Shown here: positions 7,162-16,282 of the stretch, piece by piece
How the letters are laid out: every line of letters starts with the position of its first letter
Numbering within the stretch: the stretch's first letter is position 1
Assembly (NCBI GenBank): GCA_030695565.1
Contig: JAUYRZ010000082.1
Coordinates: forward strand, 37,219 to 101,218
DNA length: 64,000 bases
Source: Archangium sp.
Lineage (GTDB): Bacteria; Myxococcota; Myxococcia; Myxococcales; Myxococcaceae
Direction: 5' to 3'
Position numbers and translations under genes: made by a program
Notes under the pieces: generated by a model
The model's database searches: none
What the model saw: the letters and a program-made list of their open reading frames with translations, nothing else
What the model was told of the DNA's origin: nothing

Positions 7162-8664
7162 TCACTCGAGGAGCTGCGCCAGCGTGTCCGGCCCGAGGAT
7201 GGCGGTGGCACAGAGCGCTCCCCCGAAGGCCGCGCCGCCCACGCCGCAGGAGACGATGTCCACCCCGGTGAGGTAGAGCCCGGGGATCCGCGTCTTCGCT
7301 CGCAGGCCCAACGCGAAGCGCTGCGTCGAGCTGTCGAGCCCGTAGATTTCACCTCGCCTGTGACCTGAGAAATGCGCGGTCGACAGCGGCGTGGAGAGCT
7401 CGGCGTGATCCACCTTTCCACGCAGCTGAGGCAACCGCCGATACACCGCCTCGAGCAGGCGCTCCTTGAAGGCGCTCTTGAGCGCCTCGTACTCGGGCCC
7501 GCGCTTCTGCCACCGGCTGCCTTCCCACTTCGAGAACCAGTGCCAGCTCGCCATGGTGATCACCTCGGCCGTGGCGCGCCCGGGGTGGCGGCGTTGAAAG
7601 TCGGGATCTTTCGCCGAGGGAAACGAGAAATAGAGCATGGGAAACGGCGCCGCTGGATCTGCAGCGAAACGAGCCACGTTCTCGTCGTGACGCTCGTCTG
7701 GGTAGACCCACAGATTGGTACCGGTCAGCCCCAGCTCGGCATCGGTGTGTTTGAACCCCAAATACAGACACAGATAGGCCGACGACGGCGGCGAGACGGG
7801 GAAGTCTCCGGGAACCAGCTGGCCGAAGGTGTTGGCGGCACCGGCGTCGCTGATGATCGTCGGCGCCCGCAGCGCTTCCCCGGTGACGAGCCTGACCCCC
7901 ACCGCGACACCGTCTTCGAGAATCACCTGCTGCACCTCGGCAGCGCTCGCCAGGTGGCCGCCCGCCGCCTCGATGACCGGCGCCAGCGTGCGCGCGAACT
8001 GTGACGCACCACCCACCGGGTAGAAGGCGCCCTCGAGGTAGTGCTCGACCACCGAGGCGTGAATGGAAAAACTCGAGACGCCAGGCGTCAGGCCGTAGTC
8101 GCCGTATTGACCGGTGAGCACGGCGATCAGCTCTTCATTCTTCGTCAGGGTGAGCAGCACGTCGCGCGTGATGCGGTCATCCCTCGTGGGCGCGATGCCC
8201 ACGAACGCGAGCTTGCCCCTGCGTGCCGTCCTGCGCACGAGCTTCACGTACTCTTCGATCGCCGCGCGCTCTTCGGGGAAAGACAACGCGAGCTTCGCCA
8301 CGAAGTTCTTCGCGCCGGCGACGAGCTCATATCTGCGCTCTCCCAGTTCGATGGCGTCGTAGGCGTCTGGCAACGGAGCCCAGCGCAGCGCCCCCTCGGT
8401 CAGCCGATCGAACAGCGACCGAAGCGTGCCGTGCTCACCGACCGAGCCGACGTAGTGCACGCCGACGTCCCACTCGTAGCCGGGCCGGGTGAACACGTGC
8501 GTGTAGCCGCCGATTCGGTAGTGCCGCTCCAACACCAACACGCGTTTCTGCCCGTACTTCGCGAGCGCCGCGGCCGCGATGAGGCCACCCAGACCGCTGC
8601 CGATGACGATGGCGTCGAAGACCCCATTCGGGGGGTGCTGCTTGAAGGAGCGACCGACGTGCAT
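7162..8664 (-). CDS. Phytoene desaturase / retinol saturase-like FAD oxidoreductase
   Basis: A 500-residue flavoprotein with an N-terminal dinucleotide motif (GSGLGG, residues 22-27), an ERHYRIGG segment after the second strand, and the C-terminal FAD-binding pattern GLYLTGVDIVSCGVGG. These mark the CrtI / carotenoid isomerase / retinol saturase superfamily, which desaturates, isomerises or saturates polyenes. No phytoene synthase or other carotenoid gene is close by, so the substrate cannot be assigned. A paralog of similar length lies near 55 kb. It converges on the LysR gene with a 7-nt gap. Confidence 0.8.
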   Translation of the reverse strand: MHVGRSFKQHPPNGVFDAIVIGSGLGGLIAAAALAKYGQKRVLVLERHYRIGGYTHVFTRPGYEWDVGVHYVGSVGEHGTLRSLFDRLTEGALRWAPLPDAYDAIELGERRYELVAGAKNFVAKLALSFPEERAAIEEYVKLVRRTARRGKLAFVGIAPTRDDRITRDVLLTLTKNEELIAVLTGQYGDYGLTPGVSSFSIHASVVEHYLEGAFYPVGGASQFARTLAPVIEAAGGHLASAAEVQQVILEDGVAVGVRLVTGEALRAPTIISDAGAANTFGQLVPGDFPVSPPSSAYLCLYLGFKHTDAELGLTGTNLWVYPDERHDENVARFAADPAAPFPMLYFSFPSAKDPDFQRRHPGRATAEVITMASWHWFSKWEGSRWQKRGPEYEALKSAFKERLLEAVYRRLPQLRGKVDHAELSTPLSTAHFSGHRRGEIYGLDSSTQRFALGLRAKTRIPGLYLTGVDIVSCGVGGAAFGGALCATAILGPDTLAQLLE

Positions 8665-8761
8665 GACCTCTCCACGCGTAGCACGTGATTGGTGCCCCTT
8701 ACGCCCGGAGAGGGACGATAGGGGTGGTCAGGGACTGCCATGGGTGACACAGAACAAGGCA

Positions 8762-9709
8762 ATGACGACGACTGTGTTCAAGAGCGAGAGTCAGCCGGAC
8801 TGGGGCATGGGCCTCGTGGTCGAAGATGGCGCTGATCACTGGGTGCTCTACTTCGAACACGGCGGTCGCAAGAAGTTCATCAAGAGCAAGACCAAGGGTC
8901 TGGTTCCGGTGACCCTCGAGCCCAAGGCGCTCGCGTCGCTCGAGACCAAGTCGCACTCGCGGGCCGCGCGCGCAGGCAAGAACCCCAAGCCCAAGAAGGT
9001 CGGGCTGCCCAAGAAGGCCGTGGCCCGTTTCGAGAGCCTCTCGCAGCAGATCCTCTTCTTCGAGAAGCTCTTCCCCGGCGGCTTCGAGGGCGAGAAGTTC
9101 ACCAAGGAAGAGCGCGGCGTGGCCGGCGTGGTGAGCAAGAGCGGCAACAAGACCGACGCGCTGACCATCGCGCGTGAAGAGCTGTCGGCCGCGAAGTTCG
9201 CCAGCGCCACGCCCGCGGAGCTCTTCGAGAGCGCCACCAAGCTGCTCAAGGGCACCAACATCGTCTTCCCCATCGAAGGCTCGATTCCCTTCATCGCGAT
9301 GGATGAGAAGGCCCGCACCACCGCGGTCGCCGGCCTCAAGCAGCTGCTGCACGGCGAAGGCGACTACGCCCTGCGCGTCGAACGTTTCACGAGCAGCGTC
9401 GCGCTGAAGGACAAGAAGGGCACGGCGAAGATCGTCAGCTGGCCCTTCGCCACCGTGTTCGGCGCGCTGTTCAACCCCACCACGTTCAGCTGCGTGAAGC
9501 CCACGCCGTACGCCAGCCAGGCGGCCACGCTGGGCCTCGTGGTCGAGAAGAGCCAGCCGGTCACCGCGCGCGGCTACACCCAGTTCCACGAGATCGTCAC
9601 GCTCACCCAGACCAAGCTCATCGAAGCGGGCCAGAAGCCGCGTGACCTGCTCGACGTCGCGTCGTTCATCTGGCGCACGCACGCCGAGAAGCCGACCGAA
9701 GCGGTCTGA
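8762..9709 (+). CDS. DUF3553-like N-terminal domain protein of unknown function
   Basis: A 315-residue soluble protein. The N-terminal ~35 residues (QPDWGMGLVVE ... YFEHGGRKKF) match the short DUF3553/SH3-like pattern also found on some UvrD-type helicases. A Lys-rich linker follows (~60-85), then a ~230-residue region that I do not recognise. The start is the ATG opening MTTTVFKSE; upstream in-frame codons encode no plausible extension. It is convergent with aceK, the two stops being 3 nt apart. Confidence 0.7.
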   Translation: MTTTVFKSESQPDWGMGLVVEDGADHWVLYFEHGGRKKFIKSKTKGLVPVTLEPKALASLETKSHSRAARAGKNPKPKKVGLPKKAVARFESLSQQILFFEKLFPGGFEGEKFTKEERGVAGVVSKSGNKTDALTIAREELSAAKFASATPAELFESATKLLKGTNIVFPIEGSIPFIAMDEKARTTAVAGLKQLLHGEGDYALRVERFTSSVALKDKKGTAKIVSWPFATVFGALFNPTTFSCVKPTPYASQAATLGLVVEKSQPVTARGYTQFHEIVTLTQTKLIEAGQKPRDLLDVASFIWRTHAEKPTEAV

Positions 9710-9712
9710 TTC

Positions 9713-11452
9713 TCACGGGTGCTGGTGGGGAAAACGACGTGCTTCCGGGTACGGCATCACGTCGTCTTCCACGCCGCGCCCGAGCTGTTCCTGTTTCTGC
9801 TGCCAGAACTCCGCGGTGGCCAGGTCTCCATGCATGGAGAGGAACAGCGCGCGCGCCTTGTCGGTGTTGAAGAGAAACTTCGGCAGCTCTTCGGGGAAGA
9901 TGTCGTGCGCGCCCACGAAGAACCACGGCTCGCCTGACCAATCCTCCTCGTCATCGCGGGCGGTGGGCAGCTTGCGGAAGGTGCAGTCGGTCACCTTCGC
10001 CAGCTCGTCGTAGTCGTAGAACACCACACGCCCCGCGCGCGTCACCCCGAAGTTCTTGAGCAGCAGGTCGCCCGGAAAGATGTTCGCGCCCGCGAGCTCT
10101 CGCACCGCCTGGCCGAACTCGAACAGCCCGTGTTTGAGCTTCGCGTCGTCGGCCCCGTGCAGCCAGACGTCGAGGGGCACCATGCGCCGCTCGATGTACA
10201 CGTGCTTGAGCACCAGCTTGTCTGCGTCCAGCTCCAGCTGTGAGGGCGCCAACTGCTTCAACTCCGCGAGCAACGAGGGATCGAGGCGGGTGGTGGGCAA
10301 CGCGACCTGCGAGTACTCCAGCGCGTCTGCGAGGCGGCCGACGCGGTCGTGGTATTTCACCACCAGGTACTGCTCCATCACCTTCTTGCGATCGACGTCC
10401 TTGGGCGGCTCGAAGTGATCGCGGATGACCTTGAACACGTACGGGAACGAGGGGAGCGTGAAGACCACCATCACCATGCCCTTGACGCCCGGCGCGACGA
10501 CGAACCGATCGCTGGAGTGCCGCAGGTGCTCGAAGAGGTCGCGGTAGAACTCGGTCTTGCCCTGCTTCTGCAGCCCCAGCGCGATGTACAACTCGGCTGC
10601 GGGCTTGCTGGGAAAGAGCGTCTTCAAAAACGCGATGAAGCCCGAGGGCACTTCCATGTCGACCATGAAGTAGGCGCGGGCGAGCGAGAAGAGCGTGCCC
10701 AGCTGCTCCTGACCGGCCAACGCGCCGTCGAGATACAGCTCGCCTTTCGAGTTCTTGCGAATGGGCACCGCGAACGGAAGCTCGACGGTGCCGGTGTCGA
10801 GGCGGCCCACCAGGTAGGCGGAGCGGTTTCGATAGAACAGCGAGCTGAGCACGTGCACCTGCAGTGATTGCGTCACCTCCCGCGGCTTGGGCAGCAGCTC
10901 GCTGACCACGTGCAGCAGGGCGTGCAGGTCACGCTCGAGGTCTTCCCAGGGGCACAACAACTGGGCGTCGATGAAGAGGGCCTTGAGCGTCGCGCGCAGC
11001 CCGAGCTCAGCGGGGTAGTAGACGTTGTAGGTGGGGCGCAGGCTCTCGATGTGTTCGGTGGAGACCGCGCGCCGCCAGAAGATGTGCTGGTTGTTGTAGT
11101 AGGTGCGCGCCAGCACTCGGGAGGCGACCGAGTTGAAGAAGGTCTCCGCCAGCTCGGGTTGCTGATGCTCGAGCAACAAGGCGACGTAGGCGTGTTTGAT
11201 GGCGGGCCACAACGACTCGTCATGCACGCGCGGAAATTGCCGGAGCGTGGCCACGCCTTCCCGCACGCGCAGATCGTACATGTCGATGCGTTCACGATTG
11301 GCCGAACGCACCGCCGCCCAGTCACCGGCTTCGAAACGTTCTTTCGCGCCCGCGCTGATGGCCCGGAACAAGCGGTAGTGCTTGTCGAAGCCCGCGAGAA
11401 TGGCGCGCGCAATGTCTTGAGGCCCGTCGTGCGTCACGCACTCAAGATGCAC
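9713..11452 (-). CDS. aceK: Isocitrate dehydrogenase kinase/phosphatase
   Basis: A 579-residue protein, full length for AceK (about 570-600). It shows the N-terminal regulatory half (DLRVREGVATLRQFP, YYNNQHIFWRR) and the kinase/phosphatase half with VAPGVKGMVMVVFTLPSFPY, VFKVIRD, and the FYDYDELAKVTDC metal-site region. AceK phosphorylates and dephosphorylates isocitrate dehydrogenase to divert carbon into the glyoxylate bypass. The bypass genes aceA and aceB are not in the window, so it stands alone here. Translation starts at GTG 11452. Confidence 0.95.
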   Translation of the reverse strand: MHLECVTHDGPQDIARAILAGFDKHYRLFRAISAGAKERFEAGDWAAVRSANRERIDMYDLRVREGVATLRQFPRVHDESLWPAIKHAYVALLLEHQQPELAETFFNSVASRVLARTYYNNQHIFWRRAVSTEHIESLRPTYNVYYPAELGLRATLKALFIDAQLLCPWEDLERDLHALLHVVSELLPKPREVTQSLQVHVLSSLFYRNRSAYLVGRLDTGTVELPFAVPIRKNSKGELYLDGALAGQEQLGTLFSLARAYFMVDMEVPSGFIAFLKTLFPSKPAAELYIALGLQKQGKTEFYRDLFEHLRHSSDRFVVAPGVKGMVMVVFTLPSFPYVFKVIRDHFEPPKDVDRKKVMEQYLVVKYHDRVGRLADALEYSQVALPTTRLDPSLLAELKQLAPSQLELDADKLVLKHVYIERRMVPLDVWLHGADDAKLKHGLFEFGQAVRELAGANIFPGDLLLKNFGVTRAGRVVFYDYDELAKVTDCTFRKLPTARDDEEDWSGEPWFFVGAHDIFPEELPKFLFNTDKARALFLSMHGDLATAEFWQQKQEQLGRGVEDDVMPYPEARRFPHQHP

Positions 11453-11504
11453 CGCGTCGAGACGAACTGCGAGTGTGAATGGCTACGCGGCAACACGTAG
11501 TGGC

Positions 11505-12002
11505 TCACTCGAGCCGGTCGCGATCGATGCGGGGGAGCTGCGAGAGATCTTCCTCCCACATCGCCGAACGCAGCTTGCCGCGGGCGGTGCGCTGCGGTGC
11601 GTCGCCCAGGTTGCCCATCATCTTCTCGCCTTGCCACGCGCCGAGCAGCGCCACGAAGAAGCCGATGCCGCCGCCCACCAGCACCTTGGTGAGATCGAAG
11701 GTGAAGAACCAGGTGGGCATGAAGAAGCCCATCAGGAACACGATGAGCACCGAGAGGAACGCGCCCACCGCGGGCTCCATCAACCGGCGACCGGGGCTGA
11801 GCACGCCCACCGCGAGGCCGCCCAGGTAGAGCGCGCCGAGGTGGAGCAGCATCTGCACCTGGTAGTGGAACATGGGTGAGACGTACGCGCCGGCGATCAA
11901 CGGGCCCAGCCAGGTGCCGATGAGCAGCTCGACCGAGAGGAAGAGGACCAGGCTCAACAGCGTCCAGCCGGTGCTGAAGGGGCGTTCGGTGGGGTCGTCC
12001 AT
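11505..12002 (-). CDS. Multi-pass inner-membrane protein of unknown function
   Basis: A 165-residue protein with four or five hydrophobic segments (for example SLVLFLSVELLIGTWLGPL, LLHLGALYLGGLAVGVL, GAFLSVLIVFLMGFFMPTW, VLVGGGIGFFVALLGAW) and a charged C-terminal tail (LSQLPRIDRDRLE). The start is the ATG of MDDPTERPF; the longer in-frame N-terminus is low-complexity and unlikely. It lies 52 nt before aceK on the same strand and may be co-transcribed with it. No family recognised. Confidence 0.65.
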   Translation of the reverse strand: MDDPTERPFSTGWTLLSLVLFLSVELLIGTWLGPLIAGAYVSPMFHYQVQMLLHLGALYLGGLAVGVLSPGRRLMEPAVGAFLSVLIVFLMGFFMPTWFFTFDLTKVLVGGGIGFFVALLGAWQGEKMMGNLGDAPQRTARGKLRSAMWEEDLSQLPRIDRDRLE

Positions 12003-12067
12003 GTTCGGTGAAGCGTACCACCCACCGTTCGGTCGAGCGCGTTCAGCCCTTGCCTCAGCGCCAGGGT

Positions 12068-12925
12068 TCAAACCCGAGGGGGCGATAGAGGCAGCTGGCC
12101 GCGAATGATCCGCTCTTCTTCGCCCAGGGCGCGCACCGCGTCGAGAGCGCGTTCGGAGATCCGCTGATCCGCCTCGGGGCCCTCGAGGGCGCCGTCGAAC
12201 TCGACCGGGTGCCCGAACACCACCGTCACCGGGCCGCCCGTCTTCAGATAGTTGCCTGCGACCTGGCCCACCAGGCCGTTGCCCAGGCCGTTGATGAAGA
12301 CGGGAATGACCACCGCCCGGCCGCGGGTGGCCCGGATGATCCGGCCCACGCCGGGGCGCGCGGGCAGCAGCGTGTACGGGTCGTTCGACTTGTTCCGGGT
12401 GCCCTCGGGGTGAAGCCCGACCAGGGCGCCGCCCGCGCGCAGCAGTCGGACCAGCTCGTCGACGCTCGCCCGGTTCAAGGCGGTCTTGTCGCGATCGCGA
12501 AACAGCGGCGGGTACATCGCGAAGAAGCTCATCGCCCCGTTCACGGCCAGGCCCAACGGGGAGTCGTAGAAGAACTGCGAGCGCACCGGGAACATCAGGC
12601 GCTGCTCGAGCCCGCGCTTGACGATCACCGACGAGACCACGAAGAGATCGAAGAAGCTGCGGTGGTTCGAGACGAGGATGGTGCTGGTCTCGCGACCGAA
12701 GACGGGCAGCCGATCGACCCCGTGAACGCTGAGCAGGTTGCGGGTCGAGAGATCGATCCAGTTGGCGGAGATGCGCCGCTGCAGCACGCGAATGACCCGG
12801 TCGACCGGAGCCGACGCGAAGGTCCGACGCACGAACTTGATCTGCCAGCGCTCGACCGCGGTGAGTTCGTCGAAGTCGAGCAGATCGCGAGCCGTCTCGG
12901 GTGAGTCAGGAGCGCTCAACGCCAC
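12068..12925 (-). CDS. 1-acyl-glycerol-3-phosphate acyltransferase (PlsC family)
   Basis: A 285-residue protein with the acyltransferase block I NHRSFFD (H88, D93 of the HX4D motif) and block III EGTR (174-177) in LHPEGTRNKS. These are the catalytic and glycerol-phosphate-binding motifs of the PlsC family, which adds the second acyl chain to make phosphatidic acid or acylates related lipids. Translation starts at GTG 12925. Several plsC paralogs are usual in lipid-rich bacteria, so whether this is the housekeeping enzyme is unknown. Confidence 0.85.
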   Translation of the reverse strand: MALSAPDSPETARDLLDFDELTAVERWQIKFVRRTFASAPVDRVIRVLQRRISANWIDLSTRNLLSVHGVDRLPVFGRETSTILVSNHRSFFDLFVVSSVIVKRGLEQRLMFPVRSQFFYDSPLGLAVNGAMSFFAMYPPLFRDRDKTALNRASVDELVRLLRAGGALVGLHPEGTRNKSNDPYTLLPARPGVGRIIRATRGRAVVIPVFINGLGNGLVGQVAGNYLKTGGPVTVVFGHPVEFDGALEGPEADQRISERALDAVRALGEEERIIRGQLPLSPPRV

Positions 12926-13140
12926 GGGGGTCGATTCATCACGATGCGGCCCCTTCTACACGCGAATGCCCGGCAGCGTGCGAGTGACCTCGTCATGGTG
13001 CAGCGCTCTGAAGCGCAGGCGAAAGTTCAAGCGCGACAAGCCGCAGCGGAACCACTGGTGCTGGCTGCGATGGCACAGCGTCGGCGCGGCCGACGACAGC
13101 GACCCGGTGGTCACTGCCATCGGCACGCCAGCCGTGTGCA
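12926..13140. other. 215-bp gap, nothing recognised
   Basis: Short overlapping reading frames exist on both strands, but none has a ribosome site or a recognisable motif. On the minus strand it is downstream of the Cys-rich lipoprotein gene. Confidence 0.4.
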
Positions 13141-14520
13141 CTACGGGCGCGGAGGAACGCTGCCGCCGCCCGAGCCGGAGTCGCTCCCGCTGCTGCACAC
13201 GAACGCGTCGCAGGGCAGGCAACCACCCTGGCCGTCGTCGCGGCACTCGAGCGTGCAGGCCAGCTCGATGACGGTGCAACCCACCGCGCCGCAGGTGAAG
13301 CGGTCGAGACCTTCGCAGCGGTCGACCGGCTGCACGGGCACGCACGCATCGGGCGGCGCGTTGCAGGGCAGGCAACCACCGTTGCCGTCGTCGATGCACA
13401 CCGCGGGGCAAGCCCAGCTCTCCACCTGGCACCGGCCGTCGAGGCTGCAGCTGGCGAGGTCACGGCTGCCGCACTCATCGGGAACCGGCGCGGGCACGCA
13501 CGCAATCGGAGGCGCGTCGCACGGCTCACAACCGCCGTGGCCGTCGGGCTTGCAGATGGCCGGGCACGCCCACGCCTGCACCACGCAGCGGCCGTCGACC
13601 TCGCACGCGGTGAGGTCGCGGCTGCCGCAGTGATCGATCGGCGTCACCGGCACGCAGCGCACGGTCGGGTTGGCGCACGGAGGGCAGCTGCCGTCGGGCG
13701 AGCAGGCCACGTCGCAGACCGGGCCAGACTCGAGCACGCAGCGGCCGTCGAGGCTGCACACGTTCGCGTCACGGGCGCCGCACTCGTCGACCGGCGTCAC
13801 GGGCACGCAGCGGGGCGCCGAAGGGGGCGCGCAGGGCGAGCAGTCGCCACCGGGGGCGCAGAACGCCTCGCACGCGCCGACGCCCGGCTCGAGCACGCAG
13901 CGGCCATCGATGCTGCACACGTTCGGGTCGCGGTGGGCGCACACGTCGGGGGGAGGCAGCGTCACGCAGCGGGTCGAAGGCGTGGGCGGCGTGGCGCAGC
14001 GGCAGTTGCCGGCCGAATCGCACTCCGCGAAGCAGGCGGCGTCGGTGGTGGCGAGGGTCTCCAGCGCGCAGCCCGGCCGCGCGAGGCACACGTCGGGGGT
14101 CAGCTGTTCACACGGCGTCGGCGGGCGGTTCACGCAGATGCCTGCGCGGCGGGGCGCGGGGAGGGAGAACCCGGAGCCTCCGGTGGCGAGGTCGTCGGCC
14201 GGAGCGGCCACCACGCAGCGGGCATCGGCGGCACAAGCGACGAGGGAGAGCTGGCCGCAATCGAACGGAAGAGGCGTCGGGGTGGGCCGGCAGGTCTCTT
14301 CACCGACGCAGGGCCGACAGCCGCCGTGACCGTCGTCGATACAGATGGCCAGGCACACGGTGGGGGCCGGCTCACAGCCCACGGTCGCATCGCAGGCGCG
14401 GGGGTTGAGGCCTTCGCAGGCGGTGATCAACCCGTCGCGGTTCTCATCCCAGGGAACGTCGCCCGTCGCACCACACGCCGTGAAAATCGCCATCGTCGCC
14501 AACATGAGGGTCTGTCGCAT
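13141..14520 (-). CDS. Cys-rich repeat lipoprotein
   Basis: A 459-residue lipoprotein: signal peptide with lipobox FTAC, then about eight tandem Cys-rich units of roughly 45-50 residues. Each unit follows the pattern D-x-C-G-x-R-D-xx-x-C-S-x-D-G-R-C-V-x-E then a C-x-x-x-C...C-x-P-C block, and units are joined by CVPVTPxD-type spacers. A Gly/Ser-rich tail (SGSDSGSGGG) ends the protein. Each unit likely folds by disulfides on the cell surface, as in other secreted Cys-rich modules of myxobacteria. The ATG at 14520 opens the signal peptide; a longer in-frame N-terminus exists but would bury it. Function unknown; adhesion or protease inhibition are possibilities only. Confidence 0.75.
   Translation of the reverse strand: MRQTLMLATMAIFTACGATGDVPWDENRDGLITACEGLNPRACDATVGCEPAPTVCLAICIDDGHGGCRPCVGEETCRPTPTPLPFDCGQLSLVACAADARCVVAAPADDLATGGSGFSLPAPRRAGICVNRPPTPCEQLTPDVCLARPGCALETLATTDAACFAECDSAGNCRCATPPTPSTRCVTLPPPDVCAHRDPNVCSIDGRCVLEPGVGACEAFCAPGGDCSPCAPPSAPRCVPVTPVDECGARDANVCSLDGRCVLESGPVCDVACSPDGSCPPCANPTVRCVPVTPIDHCGSRDLTACEVDGRCVVQAWACPAICKPDGHGGCEPCDAPPIACVPAPVPDECGSRDLASCSLDGRCQVESWACPAVCIDDGNGGCLPCNAPPDACVPVQPVDRCEGLDRFTCGAVGCTVIELACTLECRDDGQGGCLPCDAFVCSSGSDSGSGGGSVPPRP
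13150..14300 (-). repeat. Tandem Cys-rich coding repeats (~135-150 bp period)
   Basis: Eight or so imperfect units inside the lipoprotein gene. The DNA for the GRC motif with its flanking Asp and Leu codons recurs at about 13425, 13580, 13735 and 13890, showing recent internal duplication of the central units. Confidence 0.65.
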
Positions 14521-14644
14521 GCGCCCCCCCTGTGCAGGTGGGATGCCGAGGTGAAATCCCAAGGCTCTCGCATACCTGGCGAGCGACAGCGGCGAGATCC
14601 TCAGAGAGCCGTGAGCGGCGATCCGCAGATTTCCGTCGCCCGCC

Positions 14645-15232
14645 TCAGTCGGTGCTCTCGCCCCAGGGGCTGGCGGTGGTGGTGACCTTCTGGAGCTCCC
14701 ACGCGGCCAGTGCATCGACGCAGCGATCGAGCTCGCTGGTGAGCGAACGCGCGCGTTTCGAAGCGAGGTAGACCTCCGCGAAGTCCTTCAGGCGGGCGCC
14801 GAGGAAGAGGCGCGCCAGGGTCACTTCGCTCTGTTCGAAGAACTCCACGAAACGCAGGGCGAAGCCGGTGCGGCCCTGGCCATCACGGCCGGCACTCTCG
14901 GTGCGGATGATCTCGGCCCGCGCGAGCACCGGATCTTCTTCGGGGTCGAGCGCGAAGCTGGCGCGCACCTCGGTGCCCACCGGCAGGAAGAAGGTCGACT
15001 CGAGGAAAGCGCCGCTGACCGACACGTTGCCTGAACGCAGGGTGGCCTCGAAACGCAGGTCATCGCCTTCCCCCACCCAGAGCCGGAAAGGCACGGTCAT
15101 CTTCGCGCGGGGAAACTGGCGGTGCTCCGGGCCGTCGTGCGGATCGAGCTGAGGAGTGTGCGCAGGCCTCGCGGTGGCAGCAGTCGACCGGGTGACGACA
15201 GGGGGCGGAACCGGCTTCTTCAGCGTGGCCAT
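14645..15232 (-). CDS. PilZ-domain protein
   Basis: A 195-residue protein. After a Pro-rich N-terminus (residues 1-35) it has a PilZ domain with HRQFPRAKM (the R-x-x-x-R region) and GNVSVSGAFLES (matching the D/N-x-S-x-x-G loop). These are the two elements that bind cyclic-di-GMP in this fold, though the first Arg pair is not fully canonical. The remaining ~90 residues are helical. It is likely a c-di-GMP-responsive or structural adaptor; the target is unknown. Confidence 0.75.
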   Translation of the reverse strand: MATLKKPVPPPVVTRSTAATARPAHTPQLDPHDGPEHRQFPRAKMTVPFRLWVGEGDDLRFEATLRSGNVSVSGAFLESTFFLPVGTEVRASFALDPEEDPVLARAEIIRTESAGRDGQGRTGFALRFVEFFEQSEVTLARLFLGARLKDFAEVYLASKRARSLTSELDRCVDALAAWELQKVTTTASPWGESTD

Positions 15233-15378
15233 GCCCGGCTCTTCAGCACAGAGCCGAGGCGCCGTCAGTGGTTCATCAAACCCTCATTCGTCGCCGGGTT
15301 CGGCCTCGTTCTCGCGCGGAGGAGGCCTGCAGCGCGAGCCGGGGCATGCGCGCCACCATGGCTCAGTTCGCCGCGCCG

Positions 15379-16056
15379 TCAGCCGAGGATCTCGGCTTCG
15401 GCGAGCAGCCGCCGGGCCAGGTCACCGTCGGTCTTCTCTGACAACTCGGTGAGCAGGCGCTTGAGCGTCACCCGCCGCTCCTTCTCGACCTCGAGCGCCG
15501 CTTCGAGCGCGCTGACCCGCGCGGTCAGCTCGGCGGTGGCGTCTTCGATGCGCAGCTCCACCACGTTCTGGAAGAGATCGAGCTCGGTGCCTTTCTGAAA
15601 GGCGGTCGACTCGCTGCGGCGCAGGTTCCTTTCCATCTCGCGCAGGGCCTTGGCGAGGGCGGAGCGCTCCATCTGCACCGCGCGGTGCTTCATGGCCTGC
15701 TTCACCCGCTCGACCACCAGCATGATGCTCTCGAAGGGTTTGAGCAGGTAGTCGTCGGCGCCCAGGCGCATCGCCTCGAGCACCGACTCGGTGTTCACGA
15801 AGCCGGTGATCACCACCCGCGCGGTGTTCTCGTACTTTTCGTTGATCAGCTTGAGCAGCTCGAGACCGCTCTTGCCCGGCAGGTTCTTGTCGGTGACCAC
15901 CGCGCCGAACGTGTGTTGCTCGAGCAGCACGATGGCGTCTTCGGCGGTGAGCGCGGTCTTGGTGGGGAGCCCGGCGCGTTTGAAGCCCATGGAGAGCACG
16001 TCGAGAATCGTCTTCTCGTCATCGACCAGGAGCACCAGGTCCTGCACATCACTCAT
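15379..16056 (-). CDS. Response regulator with coiled-coil output
   Basis: A 225-residue protein. Residues 1-120 form a receiver domain with the acidic pair (VDDE, D12/D13), phosphoacceptor D56 (VVTDKNLP) and conserved Lys in YLLKPF. The rest (about 120-205) is a charged, heptad-like coiled coil with no DNA-binding motif, so it probably works by protein-protein interaction. The start is the ATG of MSDVQDLV. No histidine kinase gene is adjacent, so the partner is unknown. Confidence 0.85.
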   Translation of the reverse strand: MSDVQDLVLLVDDEKTILDVLSMGFKRAGLPTKTALTAEDAIVLLEQHTFGAVVTDKNLPGKSGLELLKLINEKYENTARVVITGFVNTESVLEAMRLGADDYLLKPFESIMLVVERVKQAMKHRAVQMERSALAKALREMERNLRRSESTAFQKGTELDLFQNVVELRIEDATAELTARVSALEAALEVEKERRVTLKRLLTELSEKTDGDLARRLLAEAEILG

Positions 16057-16282
16057 GGCCGTCAGTCTCCGCCGGGGCGCGCACGGGCGCAACGAGCCAG
16101 TGACAGGGTGGCAGACCACTCCGGCCCGGCGCTGACAAACACGCCGATGTGCGGTGGTGAACGCACGTGAGTTCGCGGCTAGCCGAAAGACGCGTGGGGG
16201 AATGCGTTGATCTGGGAGCTGCGGGAGGGCGAGGCGGTGTGGAGCTCGCGGTGTGGAGTTCGCGGCGTGGGGCTCGCGGCGT

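Noticed and set aside
8699..9682. Long antisense frame opposite the DUF3553 gene
   Set aside because: Composition (E, R, L, G biased) is typical of a shadow frame in GC-rich DNA; the plus-strand gene is the real one.
12926..13140. Possible small gene in the gap after PlsC
   Set aside because: Frames on both strands are short, without start signals or known motifs.
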